Positions 46,226-56,145 of a stretch of DNA of 64,000 nucleotides are shown piece by piece. The position numbers and the translations under genes are program-made. How positions within the stretch are numbered: position 1 is the first letter of the stretch; every line of letters begins with the position of its first letter. The notes below the pieces were generated by a model that searched no databases, was not told the origin of the DNA, and was given only the letters and a program-made list of their open reading frames with translations. Source of the stretch: Sinorhizobium sp. 8-89 (GTDB lineage Bacteria; Pseudomonadota; Alphaproteobacteria; Rhizobiales; Rhizobiaceae); NCBI RefSeq assembly GCF_030124325.1, contig NZ_JASKLR010000001.1, positions 62,001 through 126,000 on the forward strand, written 5' to 3'.

Positions 46226-47107
46226 ATGAAAAGCATGGACTGGGACATCTACCGTTGTTTCATGACCGTGGCCCGCGCCGGTGGCCTGACCGGTGCGGCT
46301 CAGGCGACCGGCTTGAGCCCGGCAACCATCGGCCGCCGGATGCTGGAGATCGAGGAGCGTACCGGGCGCTCGCTTTTCGTGCGCAGCCAGACCGGATATG
46401 TGCTCACCGCCGACGGACGCTTCCTCTTCGAGCAGTTGCAGGAGATGGAAGCGGCGGCGCGCAAGGTCGAGAGCTGGCAGAAGGAAGGCGAGGGCACGCC
46501 GGTCGTCCGCATTGCGGCCGGAACCTGGAATTCGTGGCTGATTGCGGAGAATTTCCCGGCGATCTGCACCGAGCGCGACGCCTTTGCCATATCGCTTTCG
46601 ATCGGGGAGGCGCGGGCAAATCTTGCTTATCGGGAGAGCGATATTGGCATTCGCGCCTTCGAGCCGGAAGAGACCTATCTGGCCTCACGGCTGATTGGCG
46701 AAGTGGCCTATGCCGCCTATCGCCAGAAAAATGCGCCCGGCGGCGGGCCGGAGCGTTGGGTTGCGGTCGCGGAGGAGGAGGCGATCTCGGCCTATCTGCG
46801 CTGGCCGCACGATCAGGCGGCTGGGCGCATCGTTGCGATGGTCGGCCGCCCCCGGTCGTTACTCGATCTCGCGCGCGCCGGGGCGGGAAGGGCGGTTTTG
46901 CCCTGCTTCGTCGGCGATCTCGATCCGCTGCTGGAGCGGACGGGCGAGGAGATCGAGCCGCTGCGACATCGGCAATGGATCGTCATGAACAACGAGGACC
47001 GGCACAGGCGGGAAATCCGCACGGTTGTTGACCGGATGACGCGACTGCTGCGCAGCCACGTGGACCTGTTTGCCGGCAAGCGTCCACGGCGGACCTCCTC
47101 TGCATAA
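46226..47107 (+). CDS. LysR-family transcriptional regulator
   Basis: 293 residues. N-terminal winged helix-turn-helix (MDWDIYRCFMTVARAGGLTG, AQATGLSPATIGRRMLEIEE) and a LysR-type effector domain. The start at 46226 gives the usual short arm before the HTH. AT-rich DNA upstream (tttttatgcatttaaaactg) separates it from the divergent small gene at 45964, a likely regulated target by the usual LysR arrangement. The effector is unknown. Confidence 0.85.
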   Translation: MKSMDWDIYRCFMTVARAGGLTGAAQATGLSPATIGRRMLEIEERTGRSLFVRSQTGYVLTADGRFLFEQLQEMEAAARKVESWQKEGEGTPVVRIAAGTWNSWLIAENFPAICTERDAFAISLSIGEARANLAYRESDIGIRAFEPEETYLASRLIGEVAYAAYRQKNAPGGGPERWVAVAEEEAISAYLRWPHDQAAGRIVAMVGRPRSLLDLARAGAGRAVLPCFVGDLDPLLERTGEEIEPLRHRQWIVMNNEDRHRREIRTVVDRMTRLLRSHVDLFAGKRPRRTSSA

Positions 47108-47119
47108 GACCGCAAACGA

Positions 47120-47148
47120 TCACCGGCCGACTTGCGGTCGGCCGGTGA
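47120..47148. terminator. Bidirectional hairpin between convergent genes
   Basis: Perfect 12-bp stem tcaccggccgac / gtcggccggtga with a five-base loop, 12 bases after the LysR stop and 29 bases beyond the small minus-strand gene. Confidence 0.75.
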
Positions 47149-47177
47149 CCTTGTTCTCTGGATGGAAGGCTATCTTT

Positions 47178-47291
47178 TCAGCCCCTGTCGCGAGTGACGG
47201 CCACGGGAACCCACCGTCTGCGGGACAGGGCATCGCGCCAGTACATGCCAGAGAGCGTCAGGACGAGCGCGACAGCCGCCAGCGCGAACAT
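47178..47291 (-). CDS. Very small membrane protein (37 residues)
   Basis: The ATG overlaps the TGA of the preceding small gene (TGATG), a classic coupling. The product starts with a hydrophobic helix (MFALAAVALVLTLSGMYW) and ends with a basic tail. It is a good example of a small membrane protein, though at this size coding is inferred mainly from coupling and composition. Confidence 0.45.
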   Translation of the reverse strand: MFALAAVALVLTLSGMYWRDALSRRRWVPVAVTRDRG

Positions 47292-47530
47292 CACGACCGT
47301 CCTTGCGTGACGATGACCGGTATCAGAAGATCGCCCCAGTTCCCTTCGCCGCCATGATGGCGTGCCGAGCGAACGAGCTCGACGGATACGCCGGCGTCGA
47401 CAGCCTTCATGACCGACTGGTTGAGGCGATGCAGGTCGTTTGCGACCATGCGAATTGCTGCTTGCTGGTCCGGGGTCATGGCCGACGACTGTTCCTCGGC
47501 CCGTTCCTTGACGCGTGTCTGTACTGTCAT
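47291..47530 (-). CDS. Small hypothetical protein (79 residues)
   Basis: ATG at 47530 after AAGGAG (nine bases). Product is soluble, helix-rich (MTPDQQAAIRMVANDLHRLN, then SVMKAVDAGVSVELVRSARH) with no recognised domain. It sits between aceA (downstream end at 47655, same strand) and the 37-residue membrane protein with which it is coupled. Possibly read through from aceA, but a strong hairpin lies between. Confidence 0.6.
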   Translation of the reverse strand: MTVQTRVKERAEEQSSAMTPDQQAAIRMVANDLHRLNQSVMKAVDAGVSVELVRSARHHGGEGNWGDLLIPVIVTQGRS

Positions 47531-47613
47531 TGGCGTTGCTCCTTCGGAGGTTAGAGCCGGATGCGGGGGGTGTTTCGCATTCCATCCCGCTCGGTTCGAG
47601 GTTCCATGGCTTC

Positions 47614-47649
47614 CCGGGCGCGCGGCGGGCAGGGATGCCGCGCGCCCGG
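47614..47649 (-). terminator. Hairpin after aceA
   Basis: Perfect 13-bp GC stem ccgggcgcgcggc / gccgcgcgcccgg six bases beyond the aceA stop. There is no T run, so termination may be incomplete or factor-dependent. Confidence 0.55.
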
Positions 47650-47654
47650 ACCCT

Positions 47655-48944
<1,290 letters not shown>

Positions 48945-49098
48945 TCTTTTCTCCTCGTCAAATCTGATCGCTCTTCGACTTTTGGTCTGTGCCAAGTTCA
49001 GGCCGTAAGATCATGTGACAGTTTTTACATTGCACCGCATAAACCCGCCACGAAAATCAAAGTTCCGACTGAATCAAAAGGGTTATCTTGTCTTGTGT

Positions 49099-49127
49099 TT
49101 GACAAGGCGAAGCAGTAAAGTTGTAAA
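49099..49127 (+). promoter_or_regulatory. Candidate promoter of the ScfR-like regulator
   Basis: TTGACA (49099-49104), 17-base spacer, TGTAAA (49122-49127). TTGTAAA recurs at 49121-49127 and 49157-49163, and its near-mirror ttttacatt occurs at 49023-49031 on the aceA side, so these may be regulator half-sites. The call is by eye. Confidence 0.4.
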
Positions 49128-49174
49128 TGTTGTTAATACGACCCGCGGGCTTCGGTTTGTAAAGGGAGTTACAG

Positions 49175-50584
49175 ATGGCGGAAAACAAGATCTTTGCCGG
49201 GCCGCGCGTCAGACGTATCCGCAACGGTCTTCAACTGACGCAGACGGCGATGGCAGAGGCGCTCGGCATCTCTCCGTCCTATCTCAATCTGATCGAGCGC
49301 AACCAGCGGCCGCTGACAGTACAGCTTCTTCTCAAGCTCGCCTCCGTCTACAAGGTGGACCTTGACGAGTTGCAGGGCGAAACCGGTAGCGGCCTGGCGC
49401 AGTTGCGCGAGGTTTTCGCCGATCCGCTCCTGGCCGGCGAACTGCCCGGGGATCAGGAGCTGATCGAAGTCACCGAGGCGGCGCCAAACGCCTCGGGGGG
49501 CATCGTCAAGCTCTACCGCGCCTATCGCGAGCAGGCATCGCGCCTGAAGGACCTCGCCGATCTCCTGGCGGGGCAGGGGCACATGGCGGCTCTTTCGGAC
49601 ACTCGACTGCCGATCGACGAGGTCCGCGAGGCATTCGAGGCCCGGCCCAACCATTTCGCTCGGATCGAGGAGGCGATGGAGGCCTTTCACGCCGCGCTCT
49701 CGCCCGGTGACGACCTTGCCGGAGCGCTGAAGGCCTGGCTCAAGAAGGAGCATGGCCTCGTCGTCAGGACACTGCCGGTGCATGCCATGCCGAACCTGCG
49801 CCGCCGTTTCGACCGACACTCGATGCGGCTCTTTATTTCCGAACGCCTGTCACCTTTCGACCAGGCGCGGGAAATCGCGATGGAAGTGGCCTCGATTGCC
49901 TGCCACGAGCCAATCGACGCCGAGTTGGAGCAATTCCGCTTCGCGACTGCCGAGGCGCGCCGTATCGGTCGCTTCGAACTCGCGCGCTATGCCGCTCATG
50001 CCGTCATGATGCCTTATCAGGCGTTCCTGGCCGCTGCGCAGCGCGCGAAATACGACATCGACGTCTTGAGATCCCGCTTTCAGGTATCATTTGAACAGGC
50101 GGCCAATCGACTGACGATGTTGCAGCGTCCCGGGGCCGCGGGCATCCCGTTTTTCCTGATGGAGATCGACAATGCCGGCCACCGGCTGCGTCGAGCGGGC
50201 GCGCTCGGCTTTCCAAATGCGCGCTTCGGCGGCGCCTGTCCGAAGCTCAACATCCATGCCGCCTTCGCCGTGCCGGGGCAGATTCTCGTCGATCGCGTCG
50301 AAATGCCGGAGGGCAGCGAATTCCTGGTCGTTTCGCGCACGCTCGACGGACCGCAGGCCGGCTTTCAGGAAAGGGTGAGGCGCACGGCGCTGCTCATCGG
50401 CTGTGACGTCGGCTTCGCGGAGGAGGTCGTCTACGGCGCTTCGAGGATGCCGGCGGTGCCGGTCGGTGCAGCCTGCCGCCTCTGCGAGCGGCAAGGCTGT
50501 CTGGCACGCGCCGAACCGCCCGTTACCCGCCCGCTTGGCCTGGACGAGATGGCGACGGGCCTCAGCGTTTTCGATTTTCAGTAA
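49175..50584 (+). CDS. XRE-type regulator, ScfR/RamB-like
   Basis: 469 residues. N-terminal XRE helix-turn-helix (RVRRIRNGLQLTQTAMAEAL, then GISPSYLNLIERNQRPL). A central ImmA/IrrE-like domain (residues ~190-290) lacks the HExxH zinc motif, so it is a sensor rather than a peptidase. The C-terminal ~150 residues are the short-chain fatty-acyl regulator domain, with the four-Cys end ACRLCERQGCLARAEPP near residue 440. Relatives such as RamB control aceA and acetate use; the divergent aceA makes it a likely target. GGGAG precedes the ATG. Convergent with the desaturase, with stops overlapping by seven bases. Confidence 0.85.
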   Translation: MAENKIFAGPRVRRIRNGLQLTQTAMAEALGISPSYLNLIERNQRPLTVQLLLKLASVYKVDLDELQGETGSGLAQLREVFADPLLAGELPGDQELIEVTEAAPNASGGIVKLYRAYREQASRLKDLADLLAGQGHMAALSDTRLPIDEVREAFEARPNHFARIEEAMEAFHAALSPGDDLAGALKAWLKKEHGLVVRTLPVHAMPNLRRRFDRHSMRLFISERLSPFDQAREIAMEVASIACHEPIDAELEQFRFATAEARRIGRFELARYAAHAVMMPYQAFLAAAQRAKYDIDVLRSRFQVSFEQAANRLTMLQRPGAAGIPFFLMEIDNAGHRLRRAGALGFPNARFGGACPKLNIHAAFAVPGQILVDRVEMPEGSEFLVVSRTLDGPQAGFQERVRRTALLIGCDVGFAEEVVYGASRMPAVPVGAACRLCERQGCLARAEPPVTRPLGLDEMATGLSVFDFQ

Positions 50585-51531
50585 CTGGCCGGGTGCTGAT
50601 TGGGCAACAGCGGCGCCTCGGGCGCGAAGCATTCCGCGGGAAGCCCCGTGCTGTAGCCGCGGGTGATGTGGGCCTTGTCCGCATAGGCCTTGTTTCGCAT
50701 CAGGATCGCATGCAGTTCCGGCAAATTGTAATAGGGCACGCCGGGATAGAGATGGTGCTCGAGGTGGTAGTTGATGTTGTGCGGCGCGAAAAAGAGCTTT
50801 TCCCACGCATGCGGGTAGACGGTCCGTGAGCTCGTCAACTCGTCGCTGTAGTCCATGCTGCCGAAATGTTCGGCGACGCTGCGCACGTAGAGAAAGAGGC
50901 AGAAGAACGTGAAGAATGGCACGAGCCAGTAGAGCACGAATTCGCGCCAGATACCGAGCATCGTAAAAATGGCAGCCGCCGCCAGATAGAAGCCGAGCCG
51001 CAGCGCCTTGTAGCCCCGCGTCGAACGGTCGCTTTTCGAGATCCTCTTGGCCATGTGAAGGAGGTCGCGGATCGAATTGACGGCGACGAGATAGCCGAGC
51101 AGCTGCGCGATACCGCGCGCCAGTTTTTGCGGGAAGGTGAACTGTGCCAGGTCGCGCTTTGCGGTCCAGTCCGGGTCGTCATCGGTATTGGCGTGCTGGT
51201 GGTGGGCGAGGTGGTTCTGGCGATAGCCGTCGACGGTCGCCAGTACCGGCCAGGCCAGCAGAATGTCGCTCATCCAGTCGCTAAGCTTGCGATTGCGGAT
51301 GATGCGGTAATGGGCCGCCTCGTGAACCATGCAACCGAAAGCATGCATTCGCCCGGCGATCACAGCGACGGCGATCAGGTAGACGAGCATATTGTCGGCA
51401 TATTCGCTGACGGCGATCGCCGCCGCGATGATGGCCCAGTCCGCGGCGATTGCCGTTAGTGATTTTCTGGGCTGCAGAACCGAGAGGCGCTTCAGTTCCC
51501 TCGGGTCGATCCTGCGGTTTCGCTCGCTCAT
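50578..51531 (-). CDS. Membrane fatty acid desaturase
   Basis: Integral-membrane di-iron desaturase/hydroxylase family, about 317 residues. Three His boxes: HEAAH in CMVHEAAHYRII, HLAHHQHAN, and NYHLEHHLYPGVPY. About four membrane helices. Start is uncertain: the ATG at 51531 is used, but an in-frame TTG at 51594 and an internal GTG are alternatives. Relatives act on acyl lipids or carotenoids; substrate cannot be decided. It overlaps the end of the convergent regulator. Confidence 0.8.
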   Translation of the reverse strand: MSERNRRIDPRELKRLSVLQPRKSLTAIAADWAIIAAAIAVSEYADNMLVYLIAVAVIAGRMHAFGCMVHEAAHYRIIRNRKLSDWMSDILLAWPVLATVDGYRQNHLAHHQHANTDDDPDWTAKRDLAQFTFPQKLARGIAQLLGYLVAVNSIRDLLHMAKRISKSDRSTRGYKALRLGFYLAAAAIFTMLGIWREFVLYWLVPFFTFFCLFLYVRSVAEHFGSMDYSDELTSSRTVYPHAWEKLFFAPHNINYHLEHHLYPGVPYYNLPELHAILMRNKAYADKAHITRGYSTGLPAECFAPEAPLLPNQHPASY

Positions 51532-51871
51532 AACGTGGTCCGGACGCTGATACACAACCGCCGGCAAAGTCGCACTTCCACTAAGGTTAATCAATCGTAA
51601 ACAAAGCCGCGAATCCGCATCTTGGCACTATGGTTAACGCGCGTGAGCGTTCCGTATCGGGACGGAGGACCCCGGCGCGCTGCGCCATAAGTGCCCGTTT
51701 TTGCTTGCGCTTGCCAAAATGCGTGCAATCCGAGATGGTGCCTTTATCCGGCGCGAAAGCGCTTGAGGTTGGCAAGAAACATGCCTAACCTCGGCTGCGG
51801 ACCGATCAAGACTGCGCTGGATCGCACGGATCAGCGGCTCTTGCCGAGAACCGATAATAATGAGGGAACTG
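51532..51871. other. Divergent region between desaturase and potF
   Basis: No gene seen in 340 bases. The potF-proximal part holds a possible sigma-54 type promoter (51770-51784). Confidence 0.5.
51770..51784 (+). promoter_or_regulatory. Possible sigma-54 promoter of potF
   Basis: TGGCAAGaaacaTGC keeps the GG-N10-GC spacing and matches TGGCA-G and TGC of the -24/-12 consensus; the base usually C at position six and the first T of TTGC differ. It is 88 bases before the potF start. Nitrogen control of polyamine uptake would be sensible, but one match by eye is weak evidence. Confidence 0.3.
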
Positions 51872-52966
51872 ATGTCCAAAATCATAATCGCAACACTGGC
51901 AGCCGCGACGCTCGCGGGATCGACCATGCTCGCGTCGGCACAGGAGCGGGTCGTCAACGTCTACAACTGGTCGGATTATATCGACAGCAGCATTCTCGAG
52001 GACTTTACCAAGGAGACCGGCATCAAGGTGGTCTACGACGTCTTCGATTCCAACGAAATTCTGGAAACGAAGCTGCTCGCCGGCGGGTCCGGCTATGACG
52101 TCGTGGTGCCGACCGCCACCTTCCTCCAGCGCCAGATCGCTGCGGGCGTCTTCCAGAAGCTCGACAAGTCGAAGCTGCCGAACCTGCCCAACATGTGGGA
52201 CGTGATCATGGAGCGTACGGCGAAGTACGATCCGGGCAACGAGTATGCCGTCGATTACATGTGGGGCACCACCGGCATCGGCTACAACGTCGACAAGATG
52301 AAGGAAATCCTGGGCACGGACGAAAAGCCGAACTGGGACGTCATCTTCAAGCCCGAACTGGCCGCGAAATTCAAGGATTGCGGCATCCACCTTCTCGATT
52401 CCCCGACCGACATCGTTCCCTCGGCGCTCGCCTATCTCGGCCTCAATCCCGACAGTCACGAGCAGGCGGACCTCGAAAAAGCCGGCGAACTGCTGACGAG
52501 CATCCGCCCCTATGTCCGCAAATTCCACTCGTCGGAATACATCAATGCACTCGCAAACGGCGACATCTGCCTGGCCGTCGGCTTCTCGGGCGACGTCTTC
52601 CAGGCGCGTGACCGTGCGGCAGAGGCGAAAGCCGGTGTGACGGTCGATTATTCGATACCGGCACAAGGCGCGCAGATGTGGTTCGACATGCTGGCAATCC
52701 CGGCCGACGCGCCCCATGTTGCCGAAGCGCATGAGTTCATCAACTACATGATGAAACCGGAAGTCATTGCCAAGGCCTCGAACTATGTCTTCTACGCCAA
52801 CGGCAACAAGGCCTCGCAGCAGTTCCTGGACAAGGAAGTCCTGGAAGACACGGCAATCTATCCGTCGGACGAGGTGATGCAAAAGCTGTTCACCGTCACG
52901 CCGTTTGAGGCCAAGGAGCAGCGGGTCTTGACCCGGCTCTGGACCAAGGTCGTCACCGGCCAGTAA
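51872..52966 (+). CDS. potF: Putrescine ABC transporter, binding protein
   Basis: Periplasmic polyamine-binding protein, 364 residues. Signal peptide MSKIIIATLAAATLAGSTML cut before QERVVN, then VYNWSDYIDSSILEDF, the PotD/PotF hallmark. GAGGGA precedes the ATG at 51872, better than an in-frame start four codons earlier. Separated from potGHI by 261 bases that hold a terminator and a repeat, which should make potF more abundant than the membrane parts. Confidence 0.93.
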   Translation: MSKIIIATLAAATLAGSTMLASAQERVVNVYNWSDYIDSSILEDFTKETGIKVVYDVFDSNEILETKLLAGGSGYDVVVPTATFLQRQIAAGVFQKLDKSKLPNLPNMWDVIMERTAKYDPGNEYAVDYMWGTTGIGYNVDKMKEILGTDEKPNWDVIFKPELAAKFKDCGIHLLDSPTDIVPSALAYLGLNPDSHEQADLEKAGELLTSIRPYVRKFHSSEYINALANGDICLAVGFSGDVFQARDRAAEAKAGVTVDYSIPAQGAQMWFDMLAIPADAPHVAEAHEFINYMMKPEVIAKASNYVFYANGNKASQQFLDKEVLEDTAIYPSDEVMQKLFTVTPFEAKEQRVLTRLWTKVVTGQ

Positions 52967-52977
52967 GAGCGGAAGCG

Positions 52978-53011
52978 AATTGCCCGGCCTCAAAATCCGG
53001 GCAATTTTTTT
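52978..53011 (+). terminator. Intrinsic terminator after potF
   Basis: Perfect 10-bp stem aattgcccgg / ccgggcaatt followed directly by a run of T (seven at 53005-53011). It lies 11 bases after the potF stop. Confidence 0.88.
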
Positions 53012-53083
53012 GGAGCGGGGCGAGTGAAACGTGTCGTCGTTTTTCGCCCGTCTTCCGCTCGGCGTAAGATTGAATGGGCGCTA

Positions 53084-53185
53084 CTGCATGTTTCCTTAAA
53101 TCGCAGCCGATTCAAGAATAGAAACATGCAGCAATTCACGGTGCTACAGCGTCATTTGCGCGTCTGATAAGAAGCGCGGCTGTAG
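53084..53185. repeat. Mosaic palindromic repeat, copy 9 (full)
   Basis: AT palindrome ctgcatgtttcc...gaaacatgcag first, then caattcacggtgctacagcg...gcgcggctgtag. Same order as copy 1. Confidence 0.75.
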
Positions 53186-53227
53186 GGTCAGGACGACGCG
53201 CCCATCGGCTGTGTCATTCGGGGATAG

Positions 53228-54373
53228 ATGATGAAGTCTCTCGGCAGTATCCGGCGGTCCTTCGCTCCATGGGCGGACCCGGCCTCCAAACCATTCATTT
53301 CCTTCAAAAACGTGACCAAGAAATTCGGGGACTTCACGGCGGTCGACGATCTCTCGCTGAACATCTATACCCGGGAATTCTTCGCTCTCCTGGGCGCCTC
53401 GGGCTGCGGGAAATCGACCTTGCTGCGCATGCTTGCCGGCTTCGAGCAGCCGACGTCGGGCGAGATCATTCTCGATGGCCAGAGCCTCGCCGGCATTCCG
53501 CCATATCGGCGGCCGGTCAACATGATGTTCCAATCCTATGCGCTGTTTCCGCACATGACGGTCGAAAACAACATCGCCTTCGGCCTGAAGCAGGACGGCA
53601 TGCCGAAGACCGACATTGCCGAGCGCGTCGCGCAGATGCTGAAGCTCGTCAAGCTCGAGAAATTCGCCAAGCGAAAACCTCACCAGCTTTCCGGCGGCCA
53701 GCGCCAGCGCGTGGCGCTCGCCCGCTCGCTTGCCAAGCGCCCGAAGGTGCTCCTGCTCGATGAGCCGCTCGGCGCACTCGACAAGAAGCTGCGCGAGGAA
53801 ACCCAGTTCGAACTGATGGACCTGCAGCAGGAACTCGGCCTGACCTTTGTCATCGTCACGCATGACCAGGAAGAGGCGATGACCATGGCCGACCGCATCG
53901 CCGTTATGAGCCACGGCAAGGTCATTCAGGTGGCGACGCCGGCGGAAATCTACGAGGCGCCGAATTCACGCTTCGTCGCGGACTTCATCGGCGATGTGAA
54001 CATTTTCGATGGCACCGTCGCCGCCGCGGAAGACGGCCGCGTCCGGGTCGAGACGGCGAGTGGCGTGCCGATCCGCATGGCCTCGTCGGAGAAAGTCTCC
54101 ACGGGAGCCAAGGCTGCGGTCGCCGTTCGGCCGGAAAAGATCCGGGTCAGCCGGCAGGCGCCCGCGCATGCGCCGCTCAACGCGGCCGAAGGCGAGATCT
54201 GGGACATCGGCTATCTCGGCGACATGACCGTCTTCCACATTCGCCTGAAGGACGGCAAGGTCATCAAGGCGTCGTCGCTGAATGCCGTGCGCGCGGTGGA
54301 GGATCCGCTTGGCTATGACCAGCAGGTGTGGATCTCGTTCGGTGAAGACGCTGGCGTGGTATTGAAGGATTGA
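53228..54373 (+). CDS. potG: Putrescine ABC transporter, ATPase
   Basis: 381 residues: Walker A GASGCGKST, signature LSGGQRQRVALARSLA, Walker B LLLDEPLGALD, switch His in IVTHDQEEAMTMADR, C-terminal TOBE domain (AAVAVRPEKIRVSR). Two ATG codons in tandem (53228, 53231). First gene of potGHI, which are separated by four and three bases. Confidence 0.93.
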   Translation: MMKSLGSIRRSFAPWADPASKPFISFKNVTKKFGDFTAVDDLSLNIYTREFFALLGASGCGKSTLLRMLAGFEQPTSGEIILDGQSLAGIPPYRRPVNMMFQSYALFPHMTVENNIAFGLKQDGMPKTDIAERVAQMLKLVKLEKFAKRKPHQLSGGQRQRVALARSLAKRPKVLLLDEPLGALDKKLREETQFELMDLQQELGLTFVIVTHDQEEAMTMADRIAVMSHGKVIQVATPAEIYEAPNSRFVADFIGDVNIFDGTVAAAEDGRVRVETASGVPIRMASSEKVSTGAKAAVAVRPEKIRVSRQAPAHAPLNAAEGEIWDIGYLGDMTVFHIRLKDGKVIKASSLNAVRAVEDPLGYDQQVWISFGEDAGVVLKD

Positions 54374-54377
54374 AGCC

Positions 54378-55289
54378 ATGGCAAGAATTGCGTCAGCCTT
54401 CGTCAGCCGCCTGGTCATCATCATTCCTTATGCCTGGCTGCTTTTCTTCTTTCTGATCCCCTTCTTTATCGTGTTCCGCATCTCGCTCTCGCAGACAGCG
54501 GTTGCTATGCCGCCCTACACGCCGGTCTTCGATCTTGCTGGTGGCCTTTCGGGCATCCTCGAGAAAATGCGCGAGTTCTCCGCCGACAATTATGTCTGGC
54601 TGACCGAGGACGTACTCTATTTCAATGCCTATGTTTCGAGTGTCATCATTGCGGCCGTTTCCACTTTCTTGACGCTCTTGATCGGTTATCCGATTGCCTA
54701 TGGAATGGCGCAGGCGCCGCGTTCTGTCCGCCCGACGCTGTTGATGCTGGTGATCCTGCCCTTCTGGACGAGCTTCCTGATCCGTGTCTATGCCTGGATC
54801 GCCATCCTGAAACCCGAGGGCTTGCTCAATCAGCTCCTGATGTCGATTCATGTGATCGATCAGCCGCTGATCATCCTCAACACCAACTGGGCGATCTATA
54901 TCGGTATCGTCTATTCCTATCTCCCTTTCATGGTGTTGCCGATCTATTCGGCGCTCGAGAAGATGGACCACACGCTGACGGAGGCTGCCCAGGACCTCGG
55001 CTGCACGCCGATCACCGCGTTCTGGCGGGTAACCTTTCCGCTATCCCTCGCGGGCGTCGTGGCCGGCTGCCTGCTGGTCTTCATTCCGGCGGTCGGCGAG
55101 TTCGTCATCCCGGATCTACTCGGCGGTTCGGAAACGCTCATGATCGGCAAGACGCTGTGGAACGAATTCAATGCCAACCGCGATTGGCCGGTGTCCTCGG
55201 CGGTGGCAACGATCCTCCTGCTAATCCTGGTGCTCCCGATCGTCTATTTCCAGAATGTGCAGGCGAAAGCCGATGGTGAGGGGAGATAG
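54378..55289 (+). CDS. potH: Putrescine ABC transporter, permease
   Basis: Inner-membrane permease, 303 residues, about six helices. EAA loop region KMDHTLTEAAQDLGCTPITA. It forms the channel with PotI. Four bases after potG. Confidence 0.92.
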   Translation: MARIASAFVSRLVIIIPYAWLLFFFLIPFFIVFRISLSQTAVAMPPYTPVFDLAGGLSGILEKMREFSADNYVWLTEDVLYFNAYVSSVIIAAVSTFLTLLIGYPIAYGMAQAPRSVRPTLLMLVILPFWTSFLIRVYAWIAILKPEGLLNQLLMSIHVIDQPLIILNTNWAIYIGIVYSYLPFMVLPIYSALEKMDHTLTEAAQDLGCTPITAFWRVTFPLSLAGVVAGCLLVFIPAVGEFVIPDLLGGSETLMIGKTLWNEFNANRDWPVSSAVATILLLILVLPIVYFQNVQAKADGEGR

Positions 55290-55292
55290 ACG

Positions 55293-56114
55293 ATGGCAAA
55301 ATGGTCGCGCTTCAACATTGTCTCCGTCGTCCTCGGCTTTGGCTTCCTTTACCTGCCGATCGTGCTGCTCGTGATCTTCTCGTTCAACGAGTCGAAGCTC
55401 GTGACCGTCTGGGCCGGCTTTTCGACGCGGTGGTATGGTCAGCTCTGGCACAATCAGGGGCTGCTCGATGCGGCCTGGGTCACCATTCGCCTCGCGCTGC
55501 TGTCGGCGACCTGCGCGACGGTGCTTGGTACGCTGGCGGCGCTTGCGCTCGTACGTTACACGCGCTTTCGCGGCCGCGTGCTCTTCTCCGGCATGGTCTA
55601 TGCACCGCTCGTGATGCCGGAGGTGATCACCGGCCTGTCGCTGCTGCTGCTCTTCGTTGCCATCGGGCTCGATCGCGGTTTCTGGACGATCACGCTCGCC
55701 CATATCACCTTCACCATGTGTTTCGTCGCCGTCGTGGTGCAGTCGCGTCTTCTGAGCTTCGACCAGTCGATCGAAGAGGCGGCGCTCGATCTCGGCGCGA
55801 CGCCGGTCAGGACGTTCTTCGCAATTACCCTGCCGGTGATTGCGCCGGCAGTCTTTTCCGGGTGGGTGCTCGCCTTCACGCTGTCGCTCGATGATCTCGT
55901 GATTTCGAGCTTCACCACGGGGCCGGGCGCCACGACGCTGCCGCTGAAGATCTACAGCCAGGTCCGTCTCGGCGTGACGCCCGAAATCAACGCGATCTGC
56001 ACGATCCTGATCGGTGTCGTTGCACTCGGCGTGCTCGTCGCGTCGATCGTGACGAAGCGGCGGGAGGTCCAACGGGAGAGAGACGAGCGCGCCGCATTTG
56101 CCGCGATAGGCTGA
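55293..56114 (+). CDS. potI: Putrescine ABC transporter, permease
   Basis: Inner-membrane permease, 273 residues, about six helices. EAA loop QSIEEAALDLGATPVRTFFA. GAGGGGAGA precedes the start. Last gene of the operon, convergent with the AsmA-type gene. Confidence 0.92.
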   Translation: MAKWSRFNIVSVVLGFGFLYLPIVLLVIFSFNESKLVTVWAGFSTRWYGQLWHNQGLLDAAWVTIRLALLSATCATVLGTLAALALVRYTRFRGRVLFSGMVYAPLVMPEVITGLSLLLLFVAIGLDRGFWTITLAHITFTMCFVAVVVQSRLLSFDQSIEEAALDLGATPVRTFFAITLPVIAPAVFSGWVLAFTLSLDDLVISSFTTGPGATTLPLKIYSQVRLGVTPEINAICTILIGVVALGVLVASIVTKRREVQRERDERAAFAAIG

Positions 56115-56145
56115 CCCGCCGAGGGCAGGGGTTGACGCCTGCCGT

